64,000 nucleotides of DNA from Sycobia sp. Sy_11 (GCA_018907035.1 JACCIC010000064.1:2316001-2380000), one strand, 5' to 3'; shown: positions 1-10,764, counted from the stretch's first letter. The notes: generated from the letters alone by a model not told the origin. A program made the numbers and translations.

Positions 1-136
1 AGCCTAATTACAGACTAGTAGCAACTTGCAATAACGCTGAAATCAGAAAATCTTTTATGTTGTTTGTTACATTTTCGTCCCTAAGTAATGATTTTTTTAT
101 TTCGATAATTTCTAATCTATCTAACCTTTTACCTTT

Positions 137-475
137 TTAAGTGTTATGTAATAATTGAAAATCATTTGAATTAATTTTATGTTTGTTAGTGATACAATGT
201 TCAGATAATCCTGTTGTGGTTTTATTATACTCTATAGATTTGACATGTTCATAAACTCTTTTTTCAATTGAACGACCTGTTTGGCCAATGTAGATTGCAT
301 CGCAATCTTTACAACAAATTTTGTAAACTCCACTTTTTTTAAAATTATCGATTTTACCTTTATTATTTACTAGCATAGTTTTTAAAGTCGTTTTATTTGT
401 ACTAATTGTTTTGATATCTAGTTTCTTCAAATAATTACAAATTTCATTACTTATAGAAGGTACATAATTTATAAA
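137..475 (-). pseudogene. Penelope-like element, GIY-YIG endonuclease end (fragment)
   Basis: Reading on the minus strand gives the C-terminal part of a PLE protein. The GIY-YIG nuclease core is clear: SGVYKICCKDC, then YIGQTGRS and KRVYEH, followed by LSEHCITNKH. In PLEs this domain follows the reverse transcriptase and nicks target DNA; the two-cysteine insert (CCKDCD) before YIGQT is typical of PLE-type GIY-YIG domains. The region just upstream (lysine-rich, to about 475) matches the linker between RT and nuclease but is frameshifted. The RT itself is absent on this strand: the next sequence is a PLE N-terminal region in the opposite orientation, so this is a truncated, rearranged copy. 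Confidence 0.8.
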
Positions 476-586
476 AGTATAACGGTCATTCGTTAGTTTT
501 GGGGATGCATAAAAGTGTTTTTGTAGGAGCTTAAGGGAGCTTAAAGGAGCTTATGGTTTAATAAGCAATGCTTAAAATTAAATTTA

Positions 587-1486
587 GTGCTTAAGTATAT
601 GAAGTTAACTTGCAACAACAAATCTGCCCAAACTGAAAAAACTATTAAGTTTGCATACAAATTTTGGATCACTCAAGAAAATAAGAAGTGGTATATTAGA
701 AGAAATTATTGGGAACAACATCTAGAACTTATCCATACACAACTTTTTATACACTACAATAATATTGAATTCGATCTGTTGGATTTCGATGCTAGGATCA
801 AGGCTCAAATAATATCGTTTAATCATCAAACCCATCTCAAGAAATTAAATTATCTCCAAGACATCAACAGGATACACCTTGAAGACCATCATCCACATAA
901 AAGAAATGCTCTTAGATCAAGTAATCTAGCGAATAAAACTAATCTTAATACGCTTTCTTATAGAATACCGTTGAAAAAACCTGTAATGATAAAAAATTTT
1001 TTTTCGATAGAGTCATTAATTATTCTAATGTTAATTTCTATTCAGAAGAATTGAATTTATTACATAAAGGTTTAAAGTACTCTCCATATTGTATTAATAA
1101 AAAAGATTTATGTAACTTGATAGTCAACACCGATTTAGCTTTAAACTCATTACAATCTAATAGCATTATTAAATCAAATAATTGCAATAGTACTAATTTA
1201 AATAATATTAATAATAAGAATAATAATAATAGCAACAACTATGAATGAAACAATTACCTTACGTACAAAAAACATACATGTCAAATTGCAGAGACTATTG
1301 TCGCTAAAAAAACAAGCTTTCTTAAGGGAAATAATTAGAAAGAATTAAAATTAATCAATTCTATAAAATGTAAATTAAAATCAGAAAATTTAAGAATCTG
1401 TAAAACAGATAAAGGTAATTCTATTACTATTTTACACAACCAAGATTATTTAGACAAAACACTAGCTTTAATAAATAATAATAAGT
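587..1486 (+). pseudogene. Penelope-like element, N-terminal/RT-proximal region (fragment)
   Basis: Two or three frames together give the N-terminal part of a PLE protein. Positions 587-1054 encode a basic helical region; about 1040-1250 encodes ELNLLHKGLKYSP and then a low-complexity Asn-rich stretch; about 1370-1486 encodes KCKLKSENLRICKTDKGNSI, the family's conserved pre-RT block (aDKGn followed by a hydrophobic strand and a dY motif, here NQDYLDKTL). The catalytic RT palm is missing because the sequence breaks at about 1,487 into a minus-strand non-LTR element. It lies head-to-head with the minus-strand GIY-YIG fragment just before it. Frameshifts and lost catalytic centre make it non-functional. 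Confidence 0.65.
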
Positions 1487-1489
1487 GCG

Positions 1490-1978
1490 TGGAGTAGAAG
1501 TGACTGTCCAATTAATATTAAAATCGCCTATGAGTATGCAAAAGTCGTAAGCTGCATTGCAATTTAGAAATGCCTCTTCAATGTTACTCCAAAAGGCACA
1601 TTTAGGGGGACTATAATCTATACAAAAAAGGACTTTTAAATTGCCAGCATATAAAATACAAATAAGCAATTCAGGCCTTTTAATATATATTTCAGATGGT
1701 TGTGAATAGTCTATAATCCTTGTCGAAATCGAATGATGTACAAGGATAGCAACCCCTCCTCCAACTTTGCTGATTCAATCAACGCGATAAAAATTATAAT
1801 ATGCAATGTCGAAAAAGCTCGATGCTCGCCCGGGTTTGAGCCAACATTCACTAATAGCTAAAACATGAGGTTTTGTATCGCTAAGTAAAGATATAATGTC
1901 CGAAAAATGTGCTTCGAAGGATTTCGCATTGATATGAACAATACGTAGATTAACATCATTTATATTATTATAAGTCAT
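1490..1978 (-). pseudogene. Non-LTR retrotransposon ORF2, apurinic-type endonuclease (5' part)
   Basis: On the minus strand the start of a non-LTR ORF2 is readable: LRIVHINAKSFEAHFSDI, then LAISECWLKP, the signature start of APE-type endonucleases (the N of HINA and the E of SECWL are metal-site residues). After frameshifts the same strand gives YSPPKCAFW and then ILIGDFNINW, the conserved GDFN block. These domains nick target DNA for target-primed reverse transcription. The reverse transcriptase should follow at lower coordinates but is replaced by the PLE fragment. The reading starts a few bases after the upstream zinc-knuckle ORF ends, the usual ORF1/ORF2 arrangement. The exact clade (Jockey/I/CR1-like) cannot be settled by eye. 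Confidence 0.75.
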
Positions 1979-1984
1979 AATTTT

Positions 1985-2389
1985 TCAAGCAATTTTACGC
2001 TCAATTTTTCTACGAAGAATCGGATATTTGAATCTATCATTGGCCGCGTGAGAGCATGTGTTAGTCAGATTGATCTCGAAACAATTAATACATTTTAAAT
2101 TTTCTTTGTTTTTACAAGATTGTGGAGTGTGTTCATTGGTACAGTATACACAAAAATTTTTTTTATTACAATTAGTAGCTATGTGACCAAAGCCGTTGCA
2201 CTTAAAGCATTGTAACACAGACACATGGTCCTCAATACTACAAGCAATCCATTTTATATTTAATTTTCCTTTGTTTAATAACGATAGTCTATGCGAAGGC
2301 GTAGTTTCTATAATACAAGAGCGATGTTTTTTATTATCAGCTGGATAAATATAAACAATTTTTACTTCGTCAATCGGAGCTCCTTTCAA
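1985..2389 (-). pseudogene. Non-LTR retrotransposon ORF1, C-terminal zinc knuckles
   Basis: A 134-codon minus-strand frame carries a nucleic-acid-binding cysteine cluster. CFKCNGFGHIATNC is a perfect C-x2-C-x4-H-x4-C knuckle; CVYCTNEHTPQSC is a second with one residue less before His; CINCFEI follows as a third, partial one. Upstream residues resemble the RRM-like part of ORF1 proteins (KIVYIYPADNKKHRSC). ORF1 products bind element RNA. The N-terminal part is cut off at a GA microsatellite at 2,403-2,427, and the endonuclease frame follows directly on the same strand, so the two belong to one 5'- and 3'-truncated element. Confidence 0.75.
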
Positions 2390-2402
2390 ATTTTATTCGC
2401 GT

Positions 2403-2427
2403 AGAGAGAGAGAGAGAGAGAGAGAGA
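2403..2427. repeat. (GA)n microsatellite
   Basis: About 12 GA units, at the truncation point of the non-LTR ORF1. Confidence 0.95.
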
Positions 2428-2561
2428 AGTAAATTAGAAATATATCTATACTGGCGCGTGGTTATATACAAGCAGTGAGTGAGTGAGGGAGATAGGAGGA
2501 AGTATAGTAGCACTCCATGTTAATAAATATATATACAGAGTAAAAGAGTAAGAGAGACATA

Positions 2562-2562
<1 letters not shown>

Positions 2563-2612
<50 letters not shown>
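2563..2612. repeat. (TA)n microsatellite
   Basis: About 25 uninterrupted TA units followed by short TATG repeats. Confidence 0.95.
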
Positions 2613-2623
<11 letters not shown>

Positions 2624-3168
2624 ATATAGATCTTATATATTAATTTGTGCGGTGCAGGGCCGTATCAAAAAGGGCTCCGGTGCATAAATAGATTTATGAA
2701 AACCTATTAATGGGTACAATAGGCAAATAATCTATAACAAATTAAAGCACTCATGAAATTTTAATTTTCAAAGTAAAATCATATATATTTTAATAATACG
2801 ATATTTTAATATTAGAAATAAGTTGTTTTATCAAACTTAAAATTTTTTTGTTTTTGTGTATTTTATTTATTTCGACATTTTTATAATTCGAATAGCATGA
2901 CAAATTTTAAATTTGTTGTTATTCGTCATGATATAAATAAATAAATCGTCCAAAGAGTAAGCCGATTTTTTTGTTTTCTTTTATTAAAATTTTGACTAAT
3001 AATATTTAGTTATATTGTTCAACAACGATATTATTTATAAATGGTTTTAGATATTTTTCTCGAAAATTAAAAGAACTAATATAACTGAAATTATAATTCT
3101 AGGAAATTAAAATTAAAAATTCTAGGAAAAGATTTTTTTTTAATTGTTATAATCACAAGAGCAAAGAG

Positions 3169-3217
<49 letters not shown>

Positions 3218-3560
3218 TGAAGGAGTGAGATATAACAAATTGAAAGTATCAGAATAAAACATGAGATTTATTAGTGTCTTTTATTAATGCTAATGAGATT
3301 TTATTATTTTAATTAGAATATTATCTACCGAGTCGTATTGGATTAGTTATTCTTATATTGAATAAATGTTTTTGTACTCCCAACTCACTCATTTAATTTG
3401 TCATAATTATAAATATAATTCTAAAGTAAAATGGCGCCTAGACTACAAACTTTATATAATAAATTTAAAAGAGCAAGAGAAAGTAAGGAGGAAATACATA
3501 CTCTCTCTCTCTCAACAACAAATCATACAAGTGTTGAGGAATAAGAAATTAAACGACCGT
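2613..3560. other. AT-rich spacer without recognisable gene
   Basis: Low-complexity AT-rich DNA. The only structured part is a (GA)n run of about 44 bp at 3,172-3,215. No coding signal survives inspection of both strands. Confidence 0.6.
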
Positions 3561-4453
3561 GGAACTCACCGAATTGTCAGAACGTTTAATTCGTTTTAAA
3601 ATAGCTGAACTCATACCCAAAGCATCAGTAGAATGAGATAGTGAGATTGATGAAATCAATATGAGCGAAGACTCGGATTTTGTAGAAGATGAAGTAGATG
3701 TATACGAGAAATTCTAACAGATTGATACGAGAGAATAAAGAGCAAAGGGTAACTTTTGAAAACGCTCAATGTAGAAACCAGAAAATGGTTAAGGCACAAG
3801 TACATCATGCAACCTTGGACGTATTGAATCAATTTCCACCTCAAACTCTGGTGGTAGATACACCAAGGTGATCAGAAAAAGGTCTGTTAGGTTCACATCC
3901 GGTAGATATGGTACCGATAAATATGACGTTATCACAAACAGAACGTAAAGGACAATTTTTTGTATATCATCAATTGCTAATGCATCAAGATAGAAACGGT
4001 GTAAATCGGGAAATACGGAGACTACACCATGCTTCTGGTTATGTGTTTAAAAATCCGAACCTCGTAGCACAGTACCAGATGTCGAATAACAGACCGACAA
4101 CAACAAATACAGTGAACTTGCATAATATAAAGGAAGTTTCATGCTCTCCAAAGCGTAAAGTACAAGTTGATTATGATCTCATCGAATCTTCAGATGCAAA
4201 TATGGAGAATGAAATGGATAAATTAAATACTAATTTTGTAACGTCGGATAAATACACAGTAAAAGAAAGTTTTAAGCAAATTGAAGAACCGAGGGTAAAC
4301 AATGTAGAATCGGATCAGACAGCTGATTCAAGCGTGTCAAGTACAGCACAACGTACTGTTCCTAAGGGCTGTAGCACAAAATGCTTTGATAATCCACGGA
4401 ACTTAACCTTTAGTAGCGATACCCCAGAGCCGGTGTTAAACGCAGAAAAAACG

Positions 4454-4495
<42 letters not shown>

Positions 4496-4666
4496 TTTTT
4501 AGAGAGAGAATTAGAGAAATGTAGAGGAGTATTGTATAAACAGAATACAAACAGAGGAAATTCAAGCAATTATAATCATTTTGAAGGTAATGGGAAAATT
4601 AATATTCATAATAAACAAAATTTTATTGAATTGGATGATATCAGAGATTATAGGGAGGACGAATGA
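3560..4666 (+). pseudogene. Decayed ORF upstream of a gypsy-type Gag, with GA-encoded Arg-Glu tract
   Basis: A broken plus-strand reading starts near 3,560 (ERLIRFKIAELIPKAS, then an acidic SEDSDFVEDEVD) and continues in a 252-codon frame from an ATG at 3,908. I do not recognise a named domain. The position directly before a capsid-like Gag segment on the same strand suggests the N-terminal part of the same Gag. It is rich in Asn, Ser and charged residues. A (GA)n run at 4,456-4,491 is read as alternating Arg-Glu, flanked by further RE-rich sequence (ERFLERELEKC). It could also be a chance open frame between stops; the assignment to Gag is inference from context. Confidence 0.4.
4456..4491. 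repeat. (GA)n microsatellite inside an open frame
   Basis: About 18 GA units; in the plus-strand frame from 3,908 they encode (Arg-Glu)n without closing the frame. Confidence 0.95.
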
Positions 4667-4879
4667 GTACAGAGAGAACAACCTTATCATTATCATAGAA
4701 TAAATGATATATATCTAGAAAGAAGAAGAATGAGTAATTATTTAGAACGAGATACAAGCGGTAATATAGAGGACCGTCGTAACAGGTAAATCTAAGTCGA
4801 AGGGACATGCCTAACAGTCACCACCACGAACCACGTGAAAACATCTGGAGCGACGTATCAGAAAAACCATAAATGATTT

Positions 4880-5350
4880 CAAGCTCTCCTTTGAAGAACT
4901 ACGAAACAAGCACAAAGCTTTTATGAGCAACTGGAAGATGCTTATGAAACATGTGAAGCTCCCGATGAATTCTGGTTAAAGGCTCTGAACAGAGTGTTCA
5001 AAGGGAAAGCTTATGATTGGTTTAAGAATAATAAAGCAGATGTTAGATCATGCGCATGATTCCAAAAAGCCTTTAAAGAACGTTTCATTGGCTATCTTGA
5101 CAACGATGATATTCTAGAGGTGATACAGTGTAAAGTACAGTGTAAAAATGAGTCGATTCAAGATTTTATAGATTCATTCATTTATACTATGAGTAGGTTC
5201 ATAAGACAGCCTGACTTTCAGTAACTGATAGCCATGATTTATATTAATTTGCTACCTAGGTAGAGGCAACAGATAAATGGTCGACGAATAAATTCATTTG
5301 GCCAATTGGTGGAATATGGAATAGAGTATGATAAAAAGAAATTAAAATAA
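4880..5350 (+). pseudogene. Gypsy-type Gag, capsid-like segment
   Basis: The plus-strand reading DEFWLKALNRVFKGKAYDWF, then FQKAFKERFIGYLDNDDIL, then NESIQDFIDSFIYTMSRF matches the retrotransposon Gag capsid pattern: an aromatic-rich helix with A-x-x-W-F, an F-x-x-x-F block followed by Arg, and a Q/S-x-x-x-F helix. Several stop codons interrupt it (after RSCA, after PDFQ). In Ty3/gypsy elements this part forms the virus-like particle shell. Zinc knuckles follow about 600 bp downstream on the same strand, so it is one decayed gag gene. Confidence 0.65.
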
Positions 5351-5954
5351 ACGAATGCCAATTAAATCTAAATAGTAGAAGAGGAGTGAGTATTGGAAGT
5401 GAAGTAAGATACGAAGCAAACAGACAGAAAACGAGCTTTAGACGCCAAGAAAAAAGAGAAGAGAGCAGAGGATTTTATACATAATAAAGAAGTGGCTATG
5501 ATTAATAATAATCGCTCTAATCGCAGACCCTTTCTGCACACGAACTGCCACAGGTACTGCAGAATCAGGAGCACGGCGACTCACATCCACCTTAAAGAGG
5601 GCTTATTAAGCTCCCAGATTTATCACGTCCATCAATCTGGTCTCTCGACAATTACATTCTGGTGACCGAGACTCGTTCGGATATCCTCGAGGACATTCTC
5701 AAGGAAGAAATCAGGTTGGAAGAACAATGGTCGAGGCAACAGTAGGCTCAAACTGAGGACAAACACTGGGTTTTTGCAATTAAATGAGAAGAGGGTCTCC
5801 CTGTAAATTGCCTAAGTATGAAGGATTTATCTGGAAATCCAGGGAGGCCGCAGATCCTTGCTTTGACCACCTGGGGAGGAGACTTAGGGGTGACCAGTTC
5901 GGAGGACTGCATCCGATGCCTTACGATCCTAGGATTGATCCTGCCCCAGGGCAC

Positions 5955-6073
5955 TGCTACGTTTGCTGACAGAGCAGTCACACCCATGCTAGGTGTCCAA
6001 ATTGGAACAAGTAGAAGGCTAATTAGTCTTCTGCTTTAATTGCGGGAGGAGGTTTCGTACTTTGTGGAACTGC
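5955..6073 (+). pseudogene. Gypsy-type Gag, paired zinc knuckles (mutated)
   Basis: Two knuckle-spaced cysteine clusters lie about 80 bp apart in different frames. At 5,955-5,996 the reading is CYVC, a stop codon, QSSHTHARC: perfect C-x2-C-x4-H-x4-C spacing with one stop. At 6,032-6,073 it is CFNCGRRFRTLWNC, the same spacing with the histidine replaced by Arg. Such knuckles bind element RNA during packaging. The stop, the frameshift between them and the lost His show decay. No protease or RT follows before the GA run at 6,409. Confidence 0.6.
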
Positions 6074-6405
6074 GAGTGGTACAGGGATGCTCATAACGCT
6101 CACCGTCAGACAAAAGGGCTCCCTGACTCCCGATCACCTCTCTGGTAGCATACAAAGGGGTTGCAGTCAGGCCTTTCCGCGTGATACCGATGACCTCGCC
6201 TTCGGGCCTCCACAGGGCCAAATGGAGCGACCGGCTACTGTGGATGCCGGGGGAGTTATATCGACGGTGTAACTTCAAAAGCAACAGAGTTTTCCTTGGA
6301 GGATCTTTACAATCAATAAATTGGCATTGTGTGTGAGCTTTCTCATCATTGTATTGTAGGTAGAGAAAAATTATTAGGAGAGAGAAAGTTGAAAGAGATT
6401 AGTAA

Positions 6406-6408
<3 letters not shown>

Positions 6409-6468
<60 letters not shown>
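6409..6468. repeat. (GA)n microsatellite
   Basis: About 30 GA units, among the longest in the window. Confidence 0.95.
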
Positions 6469-6469
<1 letters not shown>

Positions 6470-6475
<6 letters not shown>

Positions 6476-7125
6476 CGGAATGATTACAGAGAAATGAGTA
6501 TTATAAGTTGAAGTGAACGATTACAGAAAAATTAGTTTTGAAATAATAAATGCGGTAAGATTATTGTATATTATAAAAATAGTCATTCGTCGTTCTAAAA
6601 TTATAATTAGCATGTAATAAATTGTTTTAATCGAAGACTAAATTTAGTATAGTATAATTGTTAATAAAAGATAATATTTATATATTTATAAATCAATATT
6701 GTGTTTTAATTTATTTGTAATTGATGCATGAATATTATGAAATATCTTAATAAAACATAAAATCCTATGCCCAGATTCTTTGGGGACGTCCGCGCTACAG
6801 GGACTAGAAACCTTCATAACAAGGCGTGTGATGGGACACGACAAAGGTAGGTGAAAGGTTCCGTTACACACGTAAGTCGAGTATAGCATACCATCAATAG
6901 GACATGTCAGTGGTCCGTCGGTATCAGTCCTTTCGAGCTCCTTACGGCTTGAAGTTACACATGTCAGAAAACATACAGCTCAGTTAACACATCGAACGAG
7001 AAATTCTGGCTTATTTCCGAGAGGAACAATGCAGCAAAAGGCGGCTACGCGGCAACCTATGTTCGAGGTGCAGGAGGAAAACAAACGGCAATCCGATCGA
7101 CGTCATGAAAAGGCTCAAAGTTATG
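6470..7125. other. No gene recognised
   Basis: AT-rich to about 6,760, then about 350 bp of more balanced composition (6,770-7,120) with no protein match on either strand. It could be the tail or LTR remnant of the gypsy Gag element before it; this was not resolved. Confidence 0.4.
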
Positions 7126-7864
7126 ATATTTTCAGGAATATCTATTGCTTACATTTTAACTGGTAGCCGCTAACGTTATACGTATTTTTTGAGCTCGACG
7201 ATTTTCGTTTGTCATAAAAAATGGAGCAAAGAATTTGTATTCAATTGTGCATAAAAAATAAAATTAAGTGTAGTGAAGTTTGTAAAATGTTAACAAAAGC
7301 ATATGGTGAGTCTGCTATGAGTAAAGCAAGGATTTACAAGTGGCATAAGTAGTTCCAAGAAATTGGCCGCGAAAACGTTGAATATGACGATTGACCCGGA
7401 CGCCCAAGCATATCAACAGCCGATGAAAACGTGAAAAAAGTGAAAGAAATGGTTATGAACGATCGCCGAATCACAATCAGGGAAGTCGCTCATGGTGTTG
7501 GCATATCAGTTGGCTCATGCCAGAGAATTTTTTCGGATGTTTTAGATATGAAACATGTGGCAGCAAACCTTGTTCCAAAATTGTTAAATTTCGAACAAAA
7601 ACAGCGGCGAATGAAAGTTGCTCAGGACTCGCTAAATGAAGTTAATAAAGATGCAGAACTACTAAAACGTGTTATAACAGGTGACGAAACATGGGTTTAC
7701 TAATATGATGTCGAAACTAAAGCTCAGTCGACCCAGTGGAGGCGTTCTGCATCGCCAAGACTGAAAAAGGCTCGACAAACGAAAATCGACGAGCTCAAAA
7801 AACATCTCTAATGTTAGTGGCTACCACTTCAAAAGTAAGCAATGAATATTGCTGAAAATTTTAA
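7126..7864. mobile_element. Mariner fragment framed by ~90-bp inverted repeats
   Basis: The sequence at 7,126-7,217 (containing TGGTAGCCGCTAACG, then TTTTTTGAGCTCGACGATTT) reappears inverted at 7,773-7,864, about 85% identical by eye. Between the arms lies only the N-terminal two thirds of a mariner transposase. The arms are far longer than the roughly 30-bp ends usual for mariners. A standard mariner end lies further right (7,945-7,974), so the structure looks like a rearranged element whose 5' region was copied inverted into its interior. Confidence 0.65.
7218..7715 (+). pseudogene. Mariner-type transposase, N-terminal part (truncated)
   Basis: An in-frame reading with two stop codons runs from an ATG at 7,220: MEQRICIQLCIKNK, KARIYKWHK, GRPSISTADEN, NDRRITIREVAHGVGIS (helix-turn-helix), AANLVPKLLNFEQKQRR (the WVPxxL linker region) and RVITGDETWVY, which holds the first catalytic Asp. 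It then reaches VETKAQSTQW and breaks at about 7,770 in the inverted repeat. The second and third catalytic aspartates are missing, so it cannot transpose. The family cuts and pastes DNA at TA sites in the nucleus. Confidence 0.8.
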
Positions 7865-7944
7865 CGTACTTCAGGAGTATGCGTACCAACATAATAAAAA
7901 AAATTTTTATACTGGCGGTCTCCCCAAACCCGCTAAATTTAAAA

Positions 7945-7974
7945 ATTCTTGTTACTTTTTGAACACACCTCGTA
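7945..7974. mobile_element. Mariner terminal inverted repeat (right end)
   Basis: Read on the minus strand: TACGAGGTGTGTTCAAAAAG followed by TAACAAGAAT, the form of a mariner end, bordered by TA. The matching left end was not found, so the element is 5'-rearranged. Confidence 0.55.
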
Positions 7975-8039
7975 TATAATGTATGTATGTATGTATTTCT
8001 GTAACATTATATTTGAAATTATTTAAAAAATTTACTTAT

Positions 8040-8825
8040 TTTTATACGATAAATTATTAAATTTAATATAAATTATGCAAGAAAAACAATGTCTTGATGA
8101 AAAAATTTCCTCGAAGTTTTTCAGAATTTTTCAATACTAATTTGATACTAAACGAATTTTTTACTAAAAATATATTTAATTTTTGGTAAAAAAATCCCAA
8201 GATTTATCTTCCAAAAAGGAATGGTAAATAGCAAGTAATTAATATAAAAATTTAAACCAAAAATGTGTAGAACTGCCAAAATTATATGATTTGCATATTA
8301 GAAAATGTTCAACTTCTATTGTTAAAATTATTGTTTATGTAAAAAAATTTTATGTTTAAATGATTTAAAATTGCTAAAAAAGATTTAAGCAAGAAGTAGA
8401 ATTTTCAAGTTTACAGAGAAGTTAATTAATTAGCAATTAAATTAAGTAATCAAAGCTATTACAATATTAAAAAATTTGCACTTTAAAAAATCATATCATT
8501 TTTATATTCATTTTTAGAGAAAGAATCATTTATAAGAAAAAAAACCTTTAAAATTTGTTTAAGTTGTATGCACATTTATTGGTTTCAATTTATGCATGGG
8601 ATGTATATCATATAATATTTCTGTATTATTTCATAGCACCTAATAGTGACATAGCTAACAAATTTCAGTAATATAATTTTCCAGAAATATATCAATTATA
8701 TAATTAGAAATATATCAATCGACATATTACACAGATACATTACAGAAATATTTCTGTTAAATTACTGCAGAAATTTTAATATTCTAAATGTAATATTACA
8801 GACATATTATTATAATATAAGTTGA
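8040..8825. repeat. AT-rich dispersed repeat with an inverted relative at 26.2-26.6 kb
   Basis: Blocks such as TCATAGCACCTAATAGTGAC, TTTCAGTAATATAAT and ACACAGATACATTACA occur here and, reverse-complemented and in collinear order, at about 26,190-26,390. CTCGAAGTTTTTCAGAATTT (about 8,110) pairs likewise with about 26,480. No coding frame. Probably a non-autonomous element of unknown family. Confidence 0.5.
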
Positions 8826-9015
8826 GGCCTACGATGGTTAGATCGCTAGAGCAAAGAAGTAGTAACTTGGCGATCCGAGTTGAAATCCCGGTTTCGGCCG
8901 ATTGACATATGCACCGCTGTAATAATTTACATGTGCTTTGTTTTCAAACACGTCATAGACATCCGTCGCTGATTAGCACCGATATTTTGAAGCATAAATA
9001 GAGCAATGTTAAATA

Positions 9016-9058
<43 letters not shown>
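8826..9058 (+). mobile_element. Probable tRNA-derived SINE with (TA)n tail
   Basis: The head (about 8,826-8,905) resembles a decayed tRNA: GGTTAGATCGCTAGAG fits an A-box-like start and GATCCGAGTTGAAATCCC fits a B box with the usual TTCGAATCC changed to TTGAAATCC. A tRNA-unrelated body of about 100 bp and a (TA)n tail (9,022-9,058) follow. The head lacks a convincing intact cloverleaf, so it is not called as a tRNA gene. Confidence 0.45.
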
Positions 9059-9059
<1 letters not shown>

Positions 9060-9173
9060 CTTGGCGGCTAAGTAATATAAAAATAATCAATATAAAGAAA
9101 ATGGTAAATGTATAATATATATGTAAAAATTGTATTTATCCATTTATAAATATATGTTAACATTTTTAACTTG

Positions 9174-9175
<2 letters not shown>

Positions 9176-9218
<43 letters not shown>
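9176..9218. repeat. (TA)n microsatellite abutting an LTR
   Basis: About 21 TA units that end five bases before the start of a family A LTR at 9,223. Confidence 0.95.
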
Positions 9219-9221
<3 letters not shown>

Positions 9222-9222
9222 G

Positions 9223-9299
9223 TGTAACACGTACAAGGTAAGATAACCTGTACGTGTTAACGACTAATACTAAGTTCGAAAAAGGAGGGAAAAAGGGAA

Positions 9300-9353
<54 letters not shown>

Positions 9354-9829
9354 AGAGAGATCGAGGATTGTGTATAAGATATTAAGGTTTTATTAGATAG
9401 AATATAATAGAATTAACTTTTTCCTCGCTAACAAGTTGCATAAGAAGTTTACTTTTTTGCGTACTATATCAGTTAATTCAATAAAAAAATATTATGCTCG
9501 ACCAAGCACTGATCGAGTGGGGATTACTATATTTATTAGAGTGGTTTAATTCTATTATAGTTATTTATGAATAATAAATTTTTTTTTGTATACTAAAATT
9601 GGTTTTGTGAATTGATTATTATAATTTTTTAGCATAGATTTCGTTCTAATAGACAGTCGGTTTCCCTTCCTTTTTTGGAATTTTCTTTATTTGGATAATC
9701 GACTTCTTCTCCTCTGTTAACGGGGACTCAATACCGGGTGGATATTTGATTAATAAAATAATTAGTCTGAGGCGTTAATAAAACAATTAGTGTAGGTATC
9801 CCCTATAGTGTCTAAAGATCCCGTTATAT
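9223..9829 (+). mobile_element. Diverged LTR of family A (solo or fragment)
   Basis: It begins TGTAACACGTACAAGG with a mirrored GTACGTGTTAA about 20 bp later, the same palindromic start as the LTRs at 49,217 and 58,358 (TGTAACATGTATAGG...CATGTTAA). The following purine-rich AAAAAGGAGGGAAAAAGGGA stretch and a GA run (9,309-9,350) match those LTRs in order. The distal part has GTTAACGGGGACTCAATACC, GGGTGG and a CCCGTTATA end. It is shorter (about 600 versus 1,102 bp), and no internal region is attached. Confidence 0.6.
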
Positions 9830-9919
9830 AAAAGTGAACTCTGAAGTAATAATTTCACTATTATGCCTCCACCTTTTTACAGAGTTAGTATTTTTTCTTT
9901 ATTTATGATATTATCTAAA

Positions 9920-10280
9920 TCACTCTTTTTTTTTATTCATTATCTAGATTTGCAGTATTTTTATTATTACTCATTGGTACTGTTTAAATTGATTAAATTT
10001 CATCATTATTTTGTTACGATTATTTACAGTTGTTTTTTTCATTTCTTTTTCATTGTCTAGATTTGAAATATTATCGCGTTTATTTCATAGGCTGTTTTAG
10101 ATTCTCCATTTAATTTATAGTATTATCAAATTATTTACAGTTGACTTTCCTTTCTCTTCTCAATACCTAGATATGTAATATTATCACTAACACTTAACCG
10201 AATTGTTTTAGATTCACTATTTACTTGTAGTATCATCAATGTTATTTATAGTTGTTTTTCCCTCTTTTTTGATTCATTGT
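9920..10280. repeat. Imperfect tandem repeat, ~110-bp unit, 3-4 copies
   Basis: The motif ATTTACAGTTG, then a pyrimidine tract, then CATTGTCTAGATTTG and a TATTAT block recurs at about 9,940, 10,019, 10,132 and 10,241. Copies are diverged. No coding function seen. Confidence 0.55.
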
Positions 10281-10299
10281 TTTGTTTTAAACCTAAACT

Positions 10300-10764
10300 T
10301 TACCTTTAACATAAACTTATTAAACAATGCCTCGAAATGTGGGCCACTTTGGAAAACATTGGCAAAATCCATATCCTCTCTCAGCGGATGATTCATGTTG
10401 CATACAACGATCGTTCACAACTTCTTGCGCAAGTACGTTCTGGCACTCCAGCCGTGCGATGGCCTCGATTATGTAACATAACCTCACTGTCCCTCCGCAG
10501 TCGGATGTACGTGACTCATGGAGCGGTGAGCTAAGAGGACCGGAGAGGGTACTGAGTGCAAGGCGCGACGGCGCGCGCAAACGCGTTGAGGTTTCTCTCG
10601 TCGTGAGATGGCGCGCGCGTCGTCTTCGTTCTCCTGGACAAGTCGGCGCGGGTGACTCATGACACTCGTCACAATATATATATAGGGATAGTGTTCAGTC
10701 CATTTTCTTAAAAAGTAATTCTTATATAGATAAAGTATATAGAATATAAATTTATAGTATTTAT
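10300..10764. other. GC-richer segment, no gene recognised
   Basis: Positions about 10,330-10,670 are much richer in G+C than their surroundings and contain repeated GCGCGC tracts and two TGACTCATG motifs (about 10,511 and 10,652). A TATATATAGGG box follows at about 10,675, so this could be the promoter part of an unidentified LTR. Open frames on both strands show no protein family. Confidence 0.4.
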
